Source of the DNA: Gemmatimonadota bacterium
GTDB taxonomy: Bacteria > Gemmatimonadota > Gemmatimonadetes > Gemmatimonadales > Gemmatimonadaceae
Reading direction: 5' to 3'
DNA length: 57,861 nt
NCBI GenBank assembly: GCA_016182795.1
Contig: JACPFW010000046.1
Location: 1-57,861, forward strand
A program made the position numbers and the translations under genes. Shown piece by piece: positions 1-11,223 of the stretch. Position 1 is the stretch's first letter. Each line of letters starts with the position of its first letter. The notes under the pieces are model-generated. The model had not been told where the DNA came from. It was given only the letters and a program-made list of their open reading frames with translations, and made no database searches.

Positions 1-1
1 C

Positions 2-481
2 GTGGCCAAGCGCCAGCTCAACCCGCTCTCCGACGCCTTCGTCAATCGTACGCGCCGCCGCCTCGGCATGACCGTCGTGTATGATGATGAGGCCGTGCGG
101 CGTCTGCCGCGCCTGCTCAAAGACGGGTTTGGCCTCGGCCTGCTCGCCGACCAGGCAGGGCTCGGCGCGGCGACGTTTGTCCCGTTTTTCGGTCGCCCGG
201 CCCGCACGCCGCGGGGGCCGGCGGTCTTCGCGCTGCGTTTCGGCGCGCCGCTCATCTTTGTGGTGGCCGCGCGCCAGCCAAGCGGCAAGTACGTGCTGCA
301 TCTCGAGGAAGTCGACGTCGCGCGCACCGGCAATCTCGAGGCCGATGTGGACGTCACCACCGCGCGCTTCACCGCCGTGCTCGAGCGGTGGGTGCGCCGC
401 TATCCTGGTCAGTACCTCTGGGCGCACCGCCGCTGGAAGCGCCAGCCGCCTGACACTCCACCTGAACTGCGCGAGCCGTGA
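2..481 (+). CDS. LpxL/HtrB-type lipid A acyltransferase, C-terminal part (partial)
   Basis: The gene runs off the left edge; only about 159 C-terminal residues are present, so the catalytic HxxxxD motif would lie upstream. Visible family features are the stretch LADQAGLGAATFVPFFGR followed by PARTPRGPAVFALRFGAPLIF, and the terminal pattern RYPGQYLWAHRRWKRQP, which closes most KDO-dependent lauroyl/myristoyl acyltransferases. Family knowledge says such enzymes acylate lipid A precursors at the inner membrane, so the cell probably makes a lipid A-type outer membrane. The stop lies 19 bases before the next gene on the same strand. Confidence 0.85.
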   Translation: MAKRQLNPLSDAFVNRTRRRLGMTVVYDDEAVRRLPRLLKDGFGLGLLADQAGLGAATFVPFFGRPARTPRGPAVFALRFGAPLIFVVAARQPSGKYVLHLEEVDVARTGNLEADVDVTTARFTAVLERWVRRYPGQYLWAHRRWKRQPPDTPPELREP

Positions 482-500
482 TCGCGCAGCGAGTTTCCCA

Positions 501-1655
501 ATGAGCTACGACGTCGACGCACTGCGCGCCAAGGAATTTCCGTGGGCCGCGCGCGGTGAGCGCATTTATCTCGACCACGCCGCCACCGGTCCGTTGCCGC
601 AGCGCGCGCGCGACGTGCAGGCCGAGGCCAACCTCAACCGCGCCGAGATGTGGCGCGTCGGGTTCGAGTACTTCTGGGACGGCGTGGTGCAGGGGCGCGA
701 GCACGCCGCGCGGCTGCTCAATGCGTCGCCCGAGGAGATCGCCATCACGACCAACACCTCGCAGGGGGTCAACCTTGCGGCCCGCGCCCTGCCGTTCAAG
801 GCCGGCGACGTGGTGATTTCGTCGGCGGGGGAGTTTCCGGCGAACATTTACCCGTGGATGGGACTCGAGAAGGCCAAGGGCGTCGTCCTTGAGCTCGTCC
901 CGATGAAGGACCGCCTCCCCGACGAAGACGCCCTCATCGCCGCGCTCGACCGGCCCCGCGTGCGCGCGCTGACGGTGAGCTGGGTGTCGTTTGCCACCGG
1001 AGCCAAGCTTGACCTCGCGCGGCTCGGCGCCGCCTGCAAGGCGCGCGGCATCTGGTTCGTGGTCGACGCCATTCAGGGGCTCGGTCCCGCGGCCATGGAC
1101 GTAAAAGCCTGCCAGATCGACATCCTGGCGACCGGCGCGCAAAAGTGGCTGCTGTCGCCGTGGGGCACCGGGTTCGCCTACGTCCGCCGCGACCTCATTC
1201 CGGAGCTGGATCCGCCGGCGGTCGGCTGGCTGTCAATGCCCGCGTCGGCCGACTTCACGCGTTTTCTCGACTACGACTACGCGTTCTATCCGGACGCGCG
1301 GAAGTTCGAGGTCTTCACCGCGCCGATGCACGACCTCAAGGCGATGGCCGCGTCACTCGGTCTGTTCCTCGAACTCGGTCCGGCGGCGGTCGAAGCGCAC
1401 GTCGCGTCCCTCGCCGATCATGTCGTGACTTGGTGTAATAGCCGTGCCGATGTGCGACTGATCACCCCCGTCGACCGCGCGCGCCGCGCCGGCCTGCTCA
1501 GCATCGCAGTCGATGATCTGGCGGCGGCCAGCGAGCGGCTGAACGCCGCGCGCGTCTCCCACTCGGTGCGCGAGGGAGGGATCCGGCTGTCGCCGAACCT
1601 CTACAACACCACCGCCGAACTCGACATCGCGCTGGCGGCGCTGGCACCGCGATGA
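501..1655 (+). CDS. Class V (SufS-like fold) PLP-dependent aminotransferase
   Basis: A 384-residue fold-type I PLP enzyme. The N-terminus has the class V pattern YLDHAATGPLPQRA, then TNTSQGVNLAARAL, the cofactor-binding Asp/Gln region VVDAIQGLGP, and the Schiff-base lysine in TGAQKWLLSPWGTGF. The loop that carries the persulfide cysteine in true cysteine desulfurases is not visible: the only cysteine in the C-terminal third sits in VTWCNSRAD, outside a recognisable desulfurase motif. It is therefore more likely a generic class V aminotransferase or lyase than an NifS/SufS enzyme; the substrate cannot be read from sequence. I chose ATG 501, where the family similarity starts. The stop overlaps the next gene by 4 bp, suggesting translational coupling with the AlkD-type gene. 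Confidence 0.85.
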   Translation: MSYDVDALRAKEFPWAARGERIYLDHAATGPLPQRARDVQAEANLNRAEMWRVGFEYFWDGVVQGREHAARLLNASPEEIAITTNTSQGVNLAARALPFKAGDVVISSAGEFPANIYPWMGLEKAKGVVLELVPMKDRLPDEDALIAALDRPRVRALTVSWVSFATGAKLDLARLGAACKARGIWFVVDAIQGLGPAAMDVKACQIDILATGAQKWLLSPWGTGFAYVRRDLIPELDPPAVGWLSMPASADFTRFLDYDYAFYPDARKFEVFTAPMHDLKAMAASLGLFLELGPAAVEAHVASLADHVVTWCNSRADVRLITPVDRARRAGLLSIAVDDLAAASERLNAARVSHSVREGGIRLSPNLYNTTAELDIALAALAPR

Positions 1656-2391
1656 ACGTCGCCGGCGAGGTGCGCGCCGTGCGCGCGGCGCTCGCCGCGG
1701 CGGGCACCCCCGCGCGCGCCGCCGGCGCCAAGGCGTACCTCAAGAGCGACCTCGCGTTCCTCGGTGCCGACACACCGACCCTGCGCCGCGTGGGCGGCGC
1801 GCTGGCGACGCGGGTGAAGGCGGACGGCGATGCCTCGTTGCGCCCGCTCGTTGACGCCCTGTGGCGCACGCGCGTGCACGAGTTACGCGCGGTCGCGCTC
1901 GTCCTGCTCGAACGCCGCGTGGACGCGCTCGGCGCCGGCGACCTTCCGCGCCTCGAGCGCCTCATGCGTGCGTCGCGCACCTGGGCCTACATCGACTGGA
2001 TCAGCAACAAGGTGTTCGGCCGCATGGTGCTGCGCGTCCCCGCGGTGCGGCGCGCGCTGCCCCGCTGGGCGCGCGACGACGATTTCTGGGTGCGCCGGAC
2101 CGCGCTGCTCACTATCGCGCGCCCCGTAGTGCTCGGCGACGCCCCGTTCAGCGCATTCGCGGTGCTTGCCCTGCCGATGCTGGGCGAACGGGAGTTCTTC
2201 ATTCGAAAGGCCATCGGCTGGGTGCTGCGCGACGTCAGCAAGAAATCGCCCGCGGTTGTCGCCGAGTTCCTGCGAACGCACCTCGCCGATGTCTCCGGGC
2301 TCACGATGCGCGAGGGGGCAAAGTACCTGCCCGCCCGCGATCGCCGCGAACTGCTGGGCGCGGCGGCAGCGCGCCGCCGCGCCCGGCCGGT

Positions 2392-2395
<4 letters not shown>
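1652..2395 (+). CDS. AlkD-type DNA alkylation repair glycosylase
   Basis: A 247-residue all-helical HEAT-like repeat protein. The pattern of Trp-Ala-Tyr-Ile-Asp near residue 110, followed by DDDFWVRRTALL about 35 residues later, matches the conserved Trp/Asp/Arg positions of the AlkC/AlkD family, which excise 3- and 7-alkylpurines without base flipping. The start ATG overlaps the stop of the aminotransferase (ATGA-type overlap), so the two are probably one transcript. Its own stop overlaps the tyrS stop on the other strand by 4 bp, leaving no space for a separate terminator. A second alkylation-repair enzyme lies at 19.2 kb. Confidence 0.85.
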
Positions 2396-3647
<1,252 letters not shown>

Positions 3648-3651
<4 letters not shown>

Positions 3652-4856
3652 CCGCGCAAATATAGCGGGCCAGCCGCCGCCGCGAGAAAGGCATACAGCC
3701 GGTCGGTGACGCCCACCAACTCGTGCTCGCGCCGTACCGCGTCCCACGCGCGACGTGCCAGCGCGGTCCCCTCGGCGCGCGACGCGATGCACGTACGCAG
3801 GGCGGCATCGATCGCGCCCGGTGTGGGATCCTCGGCGAAATAGGCGCAGTTGTACTCGCGCAGAAACCGATTCGACGCCGCATCCGCCGGCCCGCAGGCC
3901 AGAATCGGCCGTCCCGCGGCCATGTAGTCGGTCACCTTGGTCTGGATCGACGATCGCGACATGTGCGCCTGCGACGGCTCGAAGGACGACGCCACCAGCA
4001 GCAGATCGCACTCGCCCAGCGACGATCCAAGCGCGGCGTACGGGATCAGCCCGCCGTCCACCACGCCCCACCGCTGCCAGTCGGCCTCGTGGCGTCCCCA
4101 GAAGAACCGGTCGGTGAACAGTACGAACTCGATGTCCACGCCCGAGTCGCGCAGGCGCTGCACGCCCTGTGCAACGGCGGTCACGGCGTCCCAGTGCATC
4201 GGCCAGACCGACCCCGCGTATGCCACGCGAACCCGCCCTGTCCGCGGCGCTTCGAGCGCCCGCGGTGCGCTGGGGCCGACCACGACCGGATTGTGCACGA
4301 TGTGCGCGGGACGGTCGACGCCCGCGAACTCCCGCGTCGAACGGAGCAGATACGGCGAAATGGAGAGCCACGCCACCGAGTCGCGGAGCAGCTGCCGTCC
4401 ACGGCGCTGTGTGTCAAACGCCATCGGGACTCCCGGCTCGTAGGCGAGCCAGTCGTCCATGAGGTACGTCACCAACGGAGCGAGCCCACGGCAGCGCTCG
4501 GCCAGCGCGACCCCAATGGCGTGCCCGGGCACGGCCAGCACCAACTGCGGATCGAAGCGGCCAATCGCCTCGCGCTCCGGCAGCGACCGCCGGGCGACCC
4601 ACGCGGCGTCGACATGGCCCACTCGCGGCCGCAGTGCCTGCGTGAGGCGGCCCGGCAGCCGCGGCGCGGCCCCCAGCACCCGCGCGCCGGTCTGCAGGGT
4701 GAACGGCACCGTCGCGCTGCCGCTGACGGCCAACAGTCGGTCCGCGGGATAACGCGAGAACAGGTTCACGAGCGTGCGCCCCGCGCCGCGGCTCCCCGCC
4801 GACAGGTCGGCGTCGGTCACCAGCAGCACGCGGGGCGGCGCGGCGGTCTCGCTCAT
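3648..4856 (-). CDS. Glycosyltransferase, GT4-like (GT-B fold)
   Basis: A 402-residue protein with a GT-B layout: an N-terminal Rossmann region ([25 protein letters not shown]), a linker with a YLMDDW motif, and a C-terminal domain with [15 protein letters not shown] and [19 protein letters not shown], the usual nucleotide-sugar-binding region of family 4 transferases. No membrane segment is visible. ATG 4856 is preferred over an upstream ATG because it forms an ATGA overlap with the epimerase gene. Lying between a sugar epimerase and tyrS, it probably works in surface polysaccharide or lipid glycosylation. Donor and acceptor are unknown. Confidence 0.8.
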
Positions 4857-5905
4857 TTCAGACGCTGCTGCCACGCCTCGACGATCTCGTCGAAGATCGT
4901 CGCCAGCGGCACCGTGATCGACCAGCCTGGATAGTGCGCCTTCATCTTGCGCAGGTCGCTGTAGTAGCAGATGTGGTCGCCAATCCGGTTACGCTCGTCG
5001 TACTCGTAGCGCATCGTCCTGCCGCTTCGCTCGGCGACCATGGCGAACGCCTCGAGAATCGAGCAGCTGTTCCCCTTGCCGCCGCCAAGGTTGTACACCT
5101 CGCCCACGCGCGGGGCGGCGATGAACGCCTCGGCGAATTTGGCCACGTCGCGCGAATGGATGTTGTCGCGCACCTGCTTGCCCTTGTAGCCGAACACGCG
5201 GTACAGCCCGCCCTCGACGTTGACCTTCACGAGGTAGCTGAGGAATCCGTGCAGCTCCACGCCGGCGTGGCTCGGGCCGGTCAGGCACCCGCCGCGCAAG
5301 CCGCAGGTGCGCATGCCGAAGTAGCGGCCATACTCCTGCACCAGCACGTCGGCGGCCACCTTGGATGCCCCAAAGATCGAATGCGTCGACTGGTCGATAC
5401 GAAAGCTCTCGGCGATGCCGTGCGCGTAGGCCGCGTCGGCGTACTCCCAGCGCGTCTCAAGTTCGGTCAGTCGCAGTTCGTTGGGGGCGTCGCCGTACAC
5501 CTTGTTCGTGCTGAAGTGCACGAACGGCGCCTCGGGGCAGTGCGTGCGCGCTGCCTGCAGCAGGTTGAGCGTCCCCACCGCGTTGGTGTCGAAATCATCA
5601 AACGGAATGGCCGCCGCGCGGTCGTGGCTCGGCTGTGCGGCCGTGTGGACAATCGCGTCCGGCTTGAGATCGCGCAGCAACGCGTCGAGCCCCGTGCGGT
5701 CACGCACGTCGAGTTCGTGGTGACGGAAGTTCTTGAAGGTGCTGCTCAGGCGCTGCTGCATCCAGCGGGTGTCGCCCCCCGGGCCAAAGAAGACGGCGCG
5801 CTGATTGCTGTCCGCGCCGTGCACGTCCCACCCCAGCGCGGCGAAATGGGCGACCATTTCGGAGCCGATCAAACCGGATGAACCGGTGACGAGAAGTCGT
5901 GACAT
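4853..5905 (-). CDS. NAD-dependent sugar epimerase/dehydratase, CDP-paratose 2-epimerase-like
   Basis: A 350-residue extended short-chain dehydrogenase. The N-terminal [10 protein letters not shown] is the NAD-binding glycine motif; [11 protein letters not shown] and [13 protein letters not shown] follow at the expected places. [24 protein letters not shown] and [15 protein letters not shown] resemble the CDP-tyvelose/paratose 2-epimerase branch. The position of the catalytic Tyr in YxxxK reads FGASK, so Phe replaces Tyr; this may be a clade feature and is listed as a finding. It is first in a minus-strand set with the glycosyltransferase and tyrS, linked by 4-bp overlaps. The 95 bp to the divergent PBP gene presumably hold both promoters. 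Confidence 0.8.
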   Translation of the reverse strand: MSRLLVTGSSGLIGSEMVAHFAALGWDVHGADSNQRAVFFGPGGDTRWMQQRLSSTFKNFRHHELDVRDRTGLDALLRDLKPDAIVHTAAQPSHDRAAAIPFDDFDTNAVGTLNLLQAARTHCPEAPFVHFSTNKVYGDAPNELRLTELETRWEYADAAYAHGIAESFRIDQSTHSIFGASKVAADVLVQEYGRYFGMRTCGLRGGCLTGPSHAGVELHGFLSYLVKVNVEGGLYRVFGYKGKQVRDNIHSRDVAKFAEAFIAAPRVGEVYNLGGGKGNSCSILEAFAMVAERSGRTMRYEYDERNRIGDHICYYSDLRKMKAHYPGWSITVPLATIFDEIVEAWQQRLK

Positions 5906-6000
5906 GCCAGAGAAGGTAAGGCGCAGGGCGGGGGAGGGAAGGCGGCGCGCCGCACGGCGGTCCCCGCGCCGGTCTGTCGACGTGATAGATTTGCGATCTG

Positions 6001-8139
6001 ATGAAGAAGCCCCTCCGCTACCTCCTGATTGCGGCGGCCGCCGGAGCCGCCCTCGCGGCCGTCGGGCTTTCGCTCGGCTGGCTGCTCGTCTGCCGGGGCA
6101 ATGCCTGCCCGTCCATCAGCGTGCTGGAGAAGTACAACCCGCGGCAGACCTCCAAGCTGTTCGCCGCCGACGGGCGGTTCGTCGCCGAGCTGGGATTGGA
6201 ACGGCGCACGTTGGTTCCGCTCGCGCAGATCCCCAAGGTCGTCAAGACCGCGTTCATCGTCATCGAGGACCGGCGCTTCTACGAGCACAACGGCATTGAT
6301 GTCATCGGTGTCTTCCGCGCGGGCGTTACCAACGTGCTGCGCGGCGGTTTCGCCCAGGGCTTCTCCACCATCACCATGCAGCTCGCGCGCAATGTCTTCC
6401 CCGACAAGCTGACACGGGAGAAGTCGCCGCTGCGCAAGCTGCGCGAGGCCAAGGTCGCCCGCGCGATCGAGGGCAAGTACAGCAAGGACCACATCCTCGA
6501 GCTGTATCTCAATCAGATCTATCTGGGGAGCGGCGCGTACGGCGTCGAGACGGCCAGCCAGCGCTACTTCGGCAAGTCGGTGCGCGACCTCAATCTCGCC
6601 GAGGCGGCGACCCTCGCCGCGCTTCCAAAGGCCCCGGGGCGCTACGATCCGCGACGCTTTCCCGAACGCGCCATCCAGCGTCGCAACACGATTCTCGAAC
6701 TGATGCGCCGTGAAGGCGCCATCAGCGATGCCGATGCGTCGCTCGCCAAGGCGTATCCGCTGCGCCTCGCGCGCGGCGCACGCGCCTCGTCGGACGTGGC
6801 GCCTTACTACGTGGAGTGGATCCGCCAGCTGCTCGAGGCGAAGTACGGCGAGCGCATTTATCAGGACGGTCTGCGCGTCTTCACCACGCTTGACCTCGAG
6901 CTGCAGGGCAACGCCGAGCGCGCGCTGGAACGCCAGCTCAAGGCCGTCGAGGGTGGTGCGGCCGGCGCCTTCCCGCACCGCACGTACGAGCAGATCATGG
7001 CCGCCGCCGATGAAGCCTCGCCGGGGGTCGTCACGCCGTATCTGCAGGGGGCGTTCGTCGTCATCGATCCCCGCAGCGGCGCGGTGCGCGCTCTCGTTGG
7101 TGGACGCGACTACGATGACTCCAAGTTCAACCGCGCCACGCAGGCGCTGCGGCAACCGGGCTCGACGTTCAAGCCGATCGTCTACGCCACCGCCATTCAG
7201 AGCGGGCGCCCGCCGTCGTACATCCTCGACGACGCCCCCATCGAGTTGCCGCAGGTCGCCGGCGACACGTGGCAGCCGCGCAACTACGACATGAAGTTCG
7301 AAGGGCCCATGGTGCTGCGCCGCGCGCTCTATCAGTCGCGCAACTTGCCCGCCATTCGCCTCGGCATGGAACTGGGCGAGCAGAGCGTCGTCGACATGGC
7401 GCGCAAGTTTGGCCTTACGACGCCCATCCCGGAGTTCCCGTCCATCCACATTGGATCCGCCGAGGCGATCCCGTTGCAGATGGTCGCCGCGTATTCGACG
7501 TTCGCCAACCTCGGCTGGCGCGTCTCGCCGGTCGGGATCCTGCGCGTCGAGGATTCCAAGGGCAAGGAGATCTGGAAGCCGGAGATCTCGCGCGAGCAGG
7601 TGCTCACTCCCGAGGAGGCGTGGCTGATGGTCGACATGATGAAGGATGTGCTGCGCCGCGGCAGCGCGGCCGGCGCGGTGGCGGGCACCGGCTTCTCCCT
7701 GCCCGCCGGCGGCAAGACGGGAACCACGAACGACTATACGGACGTCTGGTTCATCGGCTACACTGCCGATCTCGTGGCCGGGGTCTGGATGGGCTTCGAC
7801 AAGCCGCAGAAGATCATGTCCAACGCGCAGGGCGGCCGGTTGGCCGCCCCCGCGTGGGTACAGTTCATGATCGAGGCGTACCAGCGCAAGCCGAAGCCCC
7901 CCGACTGGCCGCGTCCGTCGTCCCTCGTCTCGCGGCAGGTCGACGACCTCACGGGCCTCCTGGCCAATCCAGGCTGTCCCGCGGGCGACGCGTACTACGA
8001 GTGGTTCATACCCGGCACTGAACCCATTGCCGAGTGTCCGCCGCGCGCCGCGGGCGAACGGCAGGCGCCGGTGCGCGACACGCGTCCATCGCGCAAACCG
8101 CCGACTCCGCCGGCTCCCGCCCCCGGGCGTCGGCCGTGA
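6001..8139 (+). CDS. Class A penicillin-binding protein (PBP1A type)
   Basis: A 712-residue bifunctional peptidoglycan synthase anchored by one N-terminal membrane segment (about residues 5-30). The glycosyltransferase-51 domain shows [24 protein letters not shown] and [16 protein letters not shown]. The transpeptidase domain has the serine motif STFK in [13 protein letters not shown], an SxN-type motif (SRN in [10 protein letters not shown]) and KTGT in [12 protein letters not shown]. Family knowledge: it polymerises glycan strands and crosslinks stem peptides in the periplasm. The C-terminal tail is Pro/Arg-rich. The stop overlaps the GTG start of the next gene (GTGA). Confidence 0.95.
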   Translation: MKKPLRYLLIAAAAGAALAAVGLSLGWLLVCRGNACPSISVLEKYNPRQTSKLFAADGRFVAELGLERRTLVPLAQIPKVVKTAFIVIEDRRFYEHNGIDVIGVFRAGVTNVLRGGFAQGFSTITMQLARNVFPDKLTREKSPLRKLREAKVARAIEGKYSKDHILELYLNQIYLGSGAYGVETASQRYFGKSVRDLNLAEAATLAALPKAPGRYDPRRFPERAIQRRNTILELMRREGAISDADASLAKAYPLRLARGARASSDVAPYYVEWIRQLLEAKYGERIYQDGLRVFTTLDLELQGNAERALERQLKAVEGGAAGAFPHRTYEQIMAAADEASPGVVTPYLQGAFVVIDPRSGAVRALVGGRDYDDSKFNRATQALRQPGSTFKPIVYATAIQSGRPPSYILDDAPIELPQVAGDTWQPRNYDMKFEGPMVLRRALYQSRNLPAIRLGMELGEQSVVDMARKFGLTTPIPEFPSIHIGSAEAIPLQMVAAYSTFANLGWRVSPVGILRVEDSKGKEIWKPEISREQVLTPEEAWLMVDMMKDVLRRGSAAGAVAGTGFSLPAGGKTGTTNDYTDVWFIGYTADLVAGVWMGFDKPQKIMSNAQGGRLAAPAWVQFMIEAYQRKPKPPDWPRPSSLVSRQVDDLTGLLANPGCPAGDAYYEWFIPGTEPIAECPPRAAGERQAPVRDTRPSRKPPTPPAPAPGRRP

Positions 8140-9491
8140 CCGCCGCCCGCACCCGGTATCACGCACGCTGGGTGCTCCCGATCGCCACACCGCCCATCGA
8201 AGACGGCACGGTGGTGGTCGAAGAGGGGCGCATCGTCTGGCTCGGTCCGCGCGCACACGCGCCGTCGGGCGGCGCCGACGATGAGCTGGGTGCCGCGGTG
8301 TTGATGCCCGGACTTGTGAACGCGCATACCCACCTCGAACTCACCGTGATGCGCGGCTTCCTCGAGGAGCTCGCGTTCTTCGACTGGGTGCGCACGCTCA
8401 CCCGGGCGCGGCATTTCGTCCTCGATGATGCGAAACTGCTCGACAGCGCCCGTCTTGGCGTGGTCGAGGGACTGCGCGCCGGCATCACGACCTTCGCCGA
8501 CACGGCCGACTCCGCCGCGGCATTCGACGCCCTGCGCGAATACGGGGCGCGTGGCATCGCCTACCGCGAAGTCTTCGGCCCCGATCCGGCGCAGGCCGAG
8601 TCGTCGCTCGCCGGTCTGCGCGAGAAAGTGGCGGCGATGCGCGCGCGGGAGACACCGCTCGTGCGCGTCGGCGTGTCACCGCACGCGCCGTACAGTGTCA
8701 GCGATGCGTTGTTCGCCGCTGTCGCGGCGTGGGCGGCCGCCGAGCGGCTGCCGGTCGCCGTGCACATCGCCGAGAGCGACGACGAGTCGCGGCTCGTGGA
8801 GCGCGCGCAGGGGCCGTTCGCCGACTTCCTGCGCGGACGCGGCATCGACGTGGAGATGCGGGCCCGCTCGCCTATCGACCTCCTGGACCGCTGCGGCGTG
8901 CTCGCCGCCCGTCCGCTGCTCATCCACGCGGTGCGCGCCGATGCTCCCGATATCGCCAGCATCGCGCGGCATCACTGCGGCGTGGCGCACTGTCCGGCGT
9001 CCAACGCCAAGCTGGCCCACGGCATCGCGCCGCTGGTCGAGATGCTCGAGGCGGGAATCGCCGTCGGACTCGGCTCTGACTCGATGGCCAGCAACAACCG
9101 GATGGACATCGTCGGTGAGGGCCGGCTGGCAATGCTGCAGCAGCGCTCGCGTACCCAACGCACCGACGCGGTGCCCGCCAGTCTGGTGCTCGACCTCGCG
9201 ACGCGCGGCGGCGCGCGCGCCCTCGCTCTCGATGCCACCGTCGGCGTGCTGGCCGAGGGATACCAAGCCGATCTCGCGGCCTTCGCGCTCGACGACGCGC
9301 AGGCGCCGATCCACGATGTGGCGGCCGCCATGGTGCATGCGAGGGGAACCCCTGCGCTGCGCACGGTGGTTGCCGGACGGATTCTCGTGCGCAATGGCGC
9401 AGTATTGCAGCAGGACGCCACCCTCTCAGAGCGCGTGCAGCAGCACGCCGACGCACTCGGACGCTGGCGCCGCGCAGACCCCGAATTGTAG
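8136..9491 (+). CDS. Amidohydrolase (chlorohydrolase / SAH-deaminase-like)
   Basis: A 451-residue metal-dependent amidohydrolase. Metal-binding residues are visible in NAHTHLEL (HxH), HIAESDDES, HAVRADA and the aspartate in GLGSDSMASNNRMD. The fold begins with the usual small beta-domain (EDGTVVVEEGRIVWLGP). The group includes S-adenosylhomocysteine/methylthioadenosine, guanine and aminodeoxyfutalosine deaminases; I cannot choose among these from sequence alone, and no menaquinone gene is nearby. GTG 8136 is chosen because it overlaps the PBP stop as GTGA; the longer open frame upstream lies wholly within the PBP gene. Confidence 0.82.
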   Translation: MTAARTRYHARWVLPIATPPIEDGTVVVEEGRIVWLGPRAHAPSGGADDELGAAVLMPGLVNAHTHLELTVMRGFLEELAFFDWVRTLTRARHFVLDDAKLLDSARLGVVEGLRAGITTFADTADSAAAFDALREYGARGIAYREVFGPDPAQAESSLAGLREKVAAMRARETPLVRVGVSPHAPYSVSDALFAAVAAWAAAERLPVAVHIAESDDESRLVERAQGPFADFLRGRGIDVEMRARSPIDLLDRCGVLAARPLLIHAVRADAPDIASIARHHCGVAHCPASNAKLAHGIAPLVEMLEAGIAVGLGSDSMASNNRMDIVGEGRLAMLQQRSRTQRTDAVPASLVLDLATRGGARALALDATVGVLAEGYQADLAAFALDDAQAPIHDVAAAMVHARGTPALRTVVAGRILVRNGAVLQQDATLSERVQQHADALGRWRRADPEL

Positions 9492-9627
9492 AATTCGTTG
9501 GGCCCCCGCAGAGACCCAGCTGGAGCACGAGCTGTTCTGTAGGTTCTCTGTGTTACTCTGTGCTACTCTGTGCTCTTCTGTCTGACGCTGTGCTACTCTG
9601 AAGCACCTTAGAGGGAGCTGCCTAATC
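9492..9627. repeat. Pyrimidine-rich decamer direct repeat upstream of ilvE
   Basis: The 136-bp gap before ilvE contains about five and a half copies of a degenerate 10-bp unit, CTCTGTGYTA, from 9546 to 9600. Related CT-rich tandem repeats occur at 22018-22084 (11-bp period) and 43691-43740 (10-bp period). No terminator hairpin stands out. The Shine-Dalgarno sequence GAGGGAG lies just after the repeat, in front of the GTG at 9628. Confidence 0.7.
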
Positions 9628-10587
9628 GTGTCTCATCAGCCTTCACCGAGCGGCGCCACCAGCAAGATCTGGCGTGACGGCCAGCTCGTGGACTTTCAGG
9701 ACGCCACCATCCACGTGATGAGTCACGTGGTGCATTATGGCTCGTCGGTCTTCGAGGGAATCCGCTGCTACGAAACGCCTAGCGGCGGTGCGGTCTTCCG
9801 CCTGCGCGAGCATATGCGCCGGCTGCAGGACTCGGCGAAGATCTACCGCATGGATCTCAAGTACTCGCTCGACGAGCTGTGTGACGCGGTGGTCGATACC
9901 ATCGCCGCCAACGGGCTCACGGAGTGCTATATCCGTCCGCTCGTCGCCCGCACCGGGCAGAACATGGGCGTGCACCCCGGCAACGCGCCGGTGGAGACGT
10001 TCATCATCTGCTGGATCTGGGGACGCTACCTCGGTGAGGAAGCGCTGGAGCGCGGCGTCGATGTACGCGTGTCGAGCTGGCGGCGCGCCGCCGGCAGCAC
10101 GTTCCCGACGATGGCCAAGGCGGGGGGCAACTACCTCAGCTCCCAGCTCACGAAGATGGAAGCCAAGGTCGACGACTACATCGAGGGCGTGATGCTCGAT
10201 GTGCATGGGCACGTGTCGGAGGGGAGCGGCGAGAACCTCTTCCTCGTGCGCGACGGCGTACTGTACACGTCGACCATCGGGTCCGGCATCCTGCAGGGCA
10301 TCACCCGCAACTCGGTGATGCGCATTGCCCAGGACCTCGGCGTCGAGGTGCGCGAGTCGCCAATCCCGCGCGAGATGTTGTACGTTGCGGACGAAGTGTT
10401 TTTCTGCGGAACCGCCGCCGAACTCACCCCGGTGCGTTCAATCGACCGGATCACCATCGGCGAGGGGCATCGCGGTCCCGTGACGAAGGCCATTCAGGAG
10501 AAGTACCTCGGGATAGCGAGCGGCCGGATCCCCGATCCGTACGGCTGGCTGACCCCGGTTCCCAGTCCCGCGGCCGCGAGTAGATGA
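9628..10587 (+). CDS. ilvE: Branched-chain amino acid aminotransferase
   Basis: A 319-residue fold-type IV PLP enzyme that interconverts Leu/Ile/Val and their 2-oxo acids. Family motifs: [21 protein letters not shown]-like [11 protein letters not shown], the PLP lysine in [12 protein letters not shown], the cofactor stretch [26 protein letters not shown], and [12 protein letters not shown] near the C-terminus. The length is typical. GTG 9628 has a good ribosome-binding site (GAGGGAG). The gene stands alone, 45 bp before the HNH nuclease gene on the same strand. Confidence 0.93.
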   Translation: MSHQPSPSGATSKIWRDGQLVDFQDATIHVMSHVVHYGSSVFEGIRCYETPSGGAVFRLREHMRRLQDSAKIYRMDLKYSLDELCDAVVDTIAANGLTECYIRPLVARTGQNMGVHPGNAPVETFIICWIWGRYLGEEALERGVDVRVSSWRRAAGSTFPTMAKAGGNYLSSQLTKMEAKVDDYIEGVMLDVHGHVSEGSGENLFLVRDGVLYTSTIGSGILQGITRNSVMRIAQDLGVEVRESPIPREMLYVADEVFFCGTAAELTPVRSIDRITIGEGHRGPVTKAIQEKYLGIASGRIPDPYGWLTPVPSPAAASR

Positions 10588-10631
10588 CCATGCAGCCGCC
10601 GCGCATCGCCCGTCCCTCAACGGAGGATTAG

Positions 10632-11201
10632 GTGCTCGTCGGCTGCCTCGCGCTCAACTCGTCATTTGAACCGCTCACGCTCGTGCCCATGCGGCGCGCG
10701 CTGCGGCTCGTCATCGACGGCAAGGCCGAGATCGTGGAGGCCGACCGCGACCGCGTGGTCCGGTCGGCCAACCAGCACTTTCCGCACCCGATCGTCATTC
10801 GGCTCACCAAGTACGTGCACGTGCCGCGGCGCTTCCGCCGCCACGTCACCAACACGTTCTTGTTTGCGCGCGACCATTACCGCTGTCAGTACTGCGGACG
10901 CGTCTCCGCGGTGCTGAAGCCCCGCGAGTCGCTGACCCGCGACCACGTGATCCCGCTCTCCCGCGGCGGCGACAACTCGTGGACCAACGTCGTCACCGCC
11001 TGCAGCGCGTGCAACACGCGCAAGGCCAATCGCCTGCCCGCCGAAATCGGCATGCGCCTGCTGCACGAACCGGTGGAGCCGCACTTCGTGCACCTGTCGT
11101 GGGCGGTGCGCAAGCTCACGCCCACTCAGGCGAAGTACATCCGGATGTTCTACGGCGCCGCGATGCTGCACGAGATCGAACGCTCGGTGGACGGCCGATA
11201 G
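10632..11201 (+). CDS. HNH endonuclease family protein
   Basis: A 189-residue protein with a complete HNH/beta-beta-alpha-metal domain at about residues 75-135. A zinc-binding CQYCGR is followed by the catalytic LTRDHVIPLSRGGDNSWTNVVTACSACNTRKANR. The N-terminal part (SFEPLTLVPMRRALRLVIDGKAEIVEAD) is the standard leader of a widespread chromosomal HNH subfamily of unknown in vivo role, often with no restriction methylase partner; none is seen here. GTG 10632 is supported by GGAGG five bases upstream. Confidence 0.88.
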   Translation: MLVGCLALNSSFEPLTLVPMRRALRLVIDGKAEIVEADRDRVVRSANQHFPHPIVIRLTKYVHVPRRFRRHVTNTFLFARDHYRCQYCGRVSAVLKPRESLTRDHVIPLSRGGDNSWTNVVTACSACNTRKANRLPAEIGMRLLHEPVEPHFVHLSWAVRKLTPTQAKYIRMFYGAAMLHEIERSVDGR

Positions 11202-11223
11202 CCCGTCGCTCGACGGCCTATCG
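11196..11223. terminator. Bidirectional terminator hairpin overlapping two stop codons
   Basis: An inverted repeat with arms at 11196-11208 and 11211-11223 (one mismatch) contains the TAG of the HNH gene in one arm and the stop of the convergent DUF4390-like gene in the other. It has no U-tract, but its placement between convergent genes fits a shared terminator. Confidence 0.55.

Noticed and set aside
501..1655. Calling the class V aminotransferase a cysteine desulfurase
   Set aside because: The C-terminal catalytic Cys loop is not visible, and no suf/isc genes are nearby.
9546..9600. CRISPR array
   Set aside because: The units are 10 bp with no spacers, and no cas genes exist in the window.
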